A stretch of DNA of 38,980 bases from Actinomycetota bacterium (lineage in GTDB: Bacteria > Actinomycetota > Acidimicrobiia > Acidimicrobiales > UBA8592): assembly GCA_902565595.1 (NCBI GenBank), contig CACFFD010000012.1:1-38980 (forward strand), read 5' to 3'. The position numbers were made by a program, and so were the translations under genes. How positions within the stretch are numbered: the stretch's first letter is position 1; the number at the start of each line of letters is the position of its first letter. The notes below the pieces were generated by a model. It had not been told where the DNA came from. It saw only the letters and a list, made by a program, of their open reading frames with translations, and did no database searches. Shown here piece after piece: positions 38,653 to 38,980 of the stretch.

Positions 38653-38980
38653 TTAAAGGAATTCTCTGGTTCCGATAGAGCAATTCGCCAATTTCTCGTG
38701 AATAATAAAGACCGTGATGCCTTTGTGTTTGGGTATATCTGTGTTTGTTCTACACACGGCCATGCCCCATGGCGAGAATTGGGCTCCGGAGCTCCAGACT
38801 TTCTGACCGTTAAGGATCCATTCGTCTCCGTCTCGTTCAGCTTTTGTTGATACGTTCGCTAAGTCTGATCCCGCTCCCGGTTCGGAAAAGAGTTGGCAGC
38901 AGAGTTCTTCGGCTGCGGCCCAGCTTGCGACCCAGTCTTTCTTCTGTTGTTCGGTGCCGAGGAGTTTGATTGATGGTGCC
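38653..38980 (-). pseudogene. Acyl-CoA dehydrogenase fragment, 3' end missing, 5' end outside the window
   Basis: The frame enters from the right edge as SIKLLGTEQQKKDWV, then CQLFSEPGAGSDLA, DEWILNGQKVWSSGAQFS and HKGITVFII, all standard middle-domain motifs of acyl-CoA dehydrogenases. After VFII the sequence stops matching the family (it reads HEKLANCSIGTREFL) and ends with TAA at 38653. About the last 150-200 residues, including the catalytic helices, are therefore absent, and the other two frames do not supply them. The next bases belong to the convergent LLM gene, which ends four bases away. A deletion, rearrangement or assembly join at about 38690 is likely. Confidence 0.75.

Overview
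The window looks like a catabolic, accessory-rich stretch from a marine-type actinobacterium, most likely class Acidimicrobiia (inference). Signs are the lipoprotein style of a Cys followed by long Ser/Asp or Glu/Ala tracts, two LLM-class (F420-type) oxidoreductases, a mycothiol-dependent-nitroreductase (Rv2466c) homologue, and many first genes whose start codon sits 6 nt below a TANNNT -10 box, the actinobacterial leaderless pattern. No rRNA, tRNA, CRISPR array, transposase or phage gene was seen, and no gap between genes exceeds about 160 bases.

Layout. Left edge to 2192 (- strand): a broken metallophosphoesterase-like fragment, an endonuclease/exonuclease/phosphatase-family protein and a Rieske oxygenase alpha subunit with a one-base frameshift. 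2288-11271 (+): a family III CoA-transferase (also frameshifted), kynureninase, a sulfatase, a two-domain substrate-binding lipoprotein, an SsuB/TauB-type ATPase and permease, and a TetR regulator. 11374-13922 (-): a small-molecule kinase and a second sulfatase of the same length. 14077-16005 (+): an acyl-CoA ligase and an NTF2-like protein. 16002-22289 (-): a long run of MFS exporter, SDR, LLM oxidoreductase, alpha/beta hydrolase, NTF2-like protein, a DsbA-fold protein and zinc alcohol dehydrogenase, preceded by a histidine phosphatase. 23074-29289: SDRs, a MOSC protein, a 14-TM MFS transporter, and a kinase with a small helical partner. 29345-38980: ThuA-like protein, two nitroreductases, a nucleoside phosphorylase-type enzyme, a PPOX flavoprotein, acyl-CoA dehydrogenase, a beta-lactamase-fold lipoprotein, an arginine-deiminase-superfamily hydrolase with an isochorismatase-like hydrolase, an NTF2-like/LLM pair, and an acyl-CoA dehydrogenase cut short at the right edge.

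Most striking observation: the DsbA-fold gene at 20617-21234 reads through an in-frame TGA (21202-21204) that sits exactly where its family has the nucleophilic Cys of CPWC. With the TGA read as selenocysteine, the protein has the full family length (205 residues; Rv2466c is about 207), starts at a GTG with a ribosome binding site, and carries UPWC. A hairpin with a GG-containing loop begins at the right distance downstream for a bacterial SECIS. This is a strong selenoprotein candidate that conventional gene calling would truncate.

Second: the 783-residue lipoprotein at 6452-8803 joins a LivK-type (type I) binding domain to an NMT1/SsuA-type (type II) binding domain in one chain, in front of an SsuBC/TauBC-like transporter. 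The transporter lies between two sulfatases, suggesting uptake and use of a sulfated or nitrogenous organic compound (inference).

Two central genes carry single-base frameshifts at or beside homopolymer runs. These may be sequencing errors rather than real inactivation.
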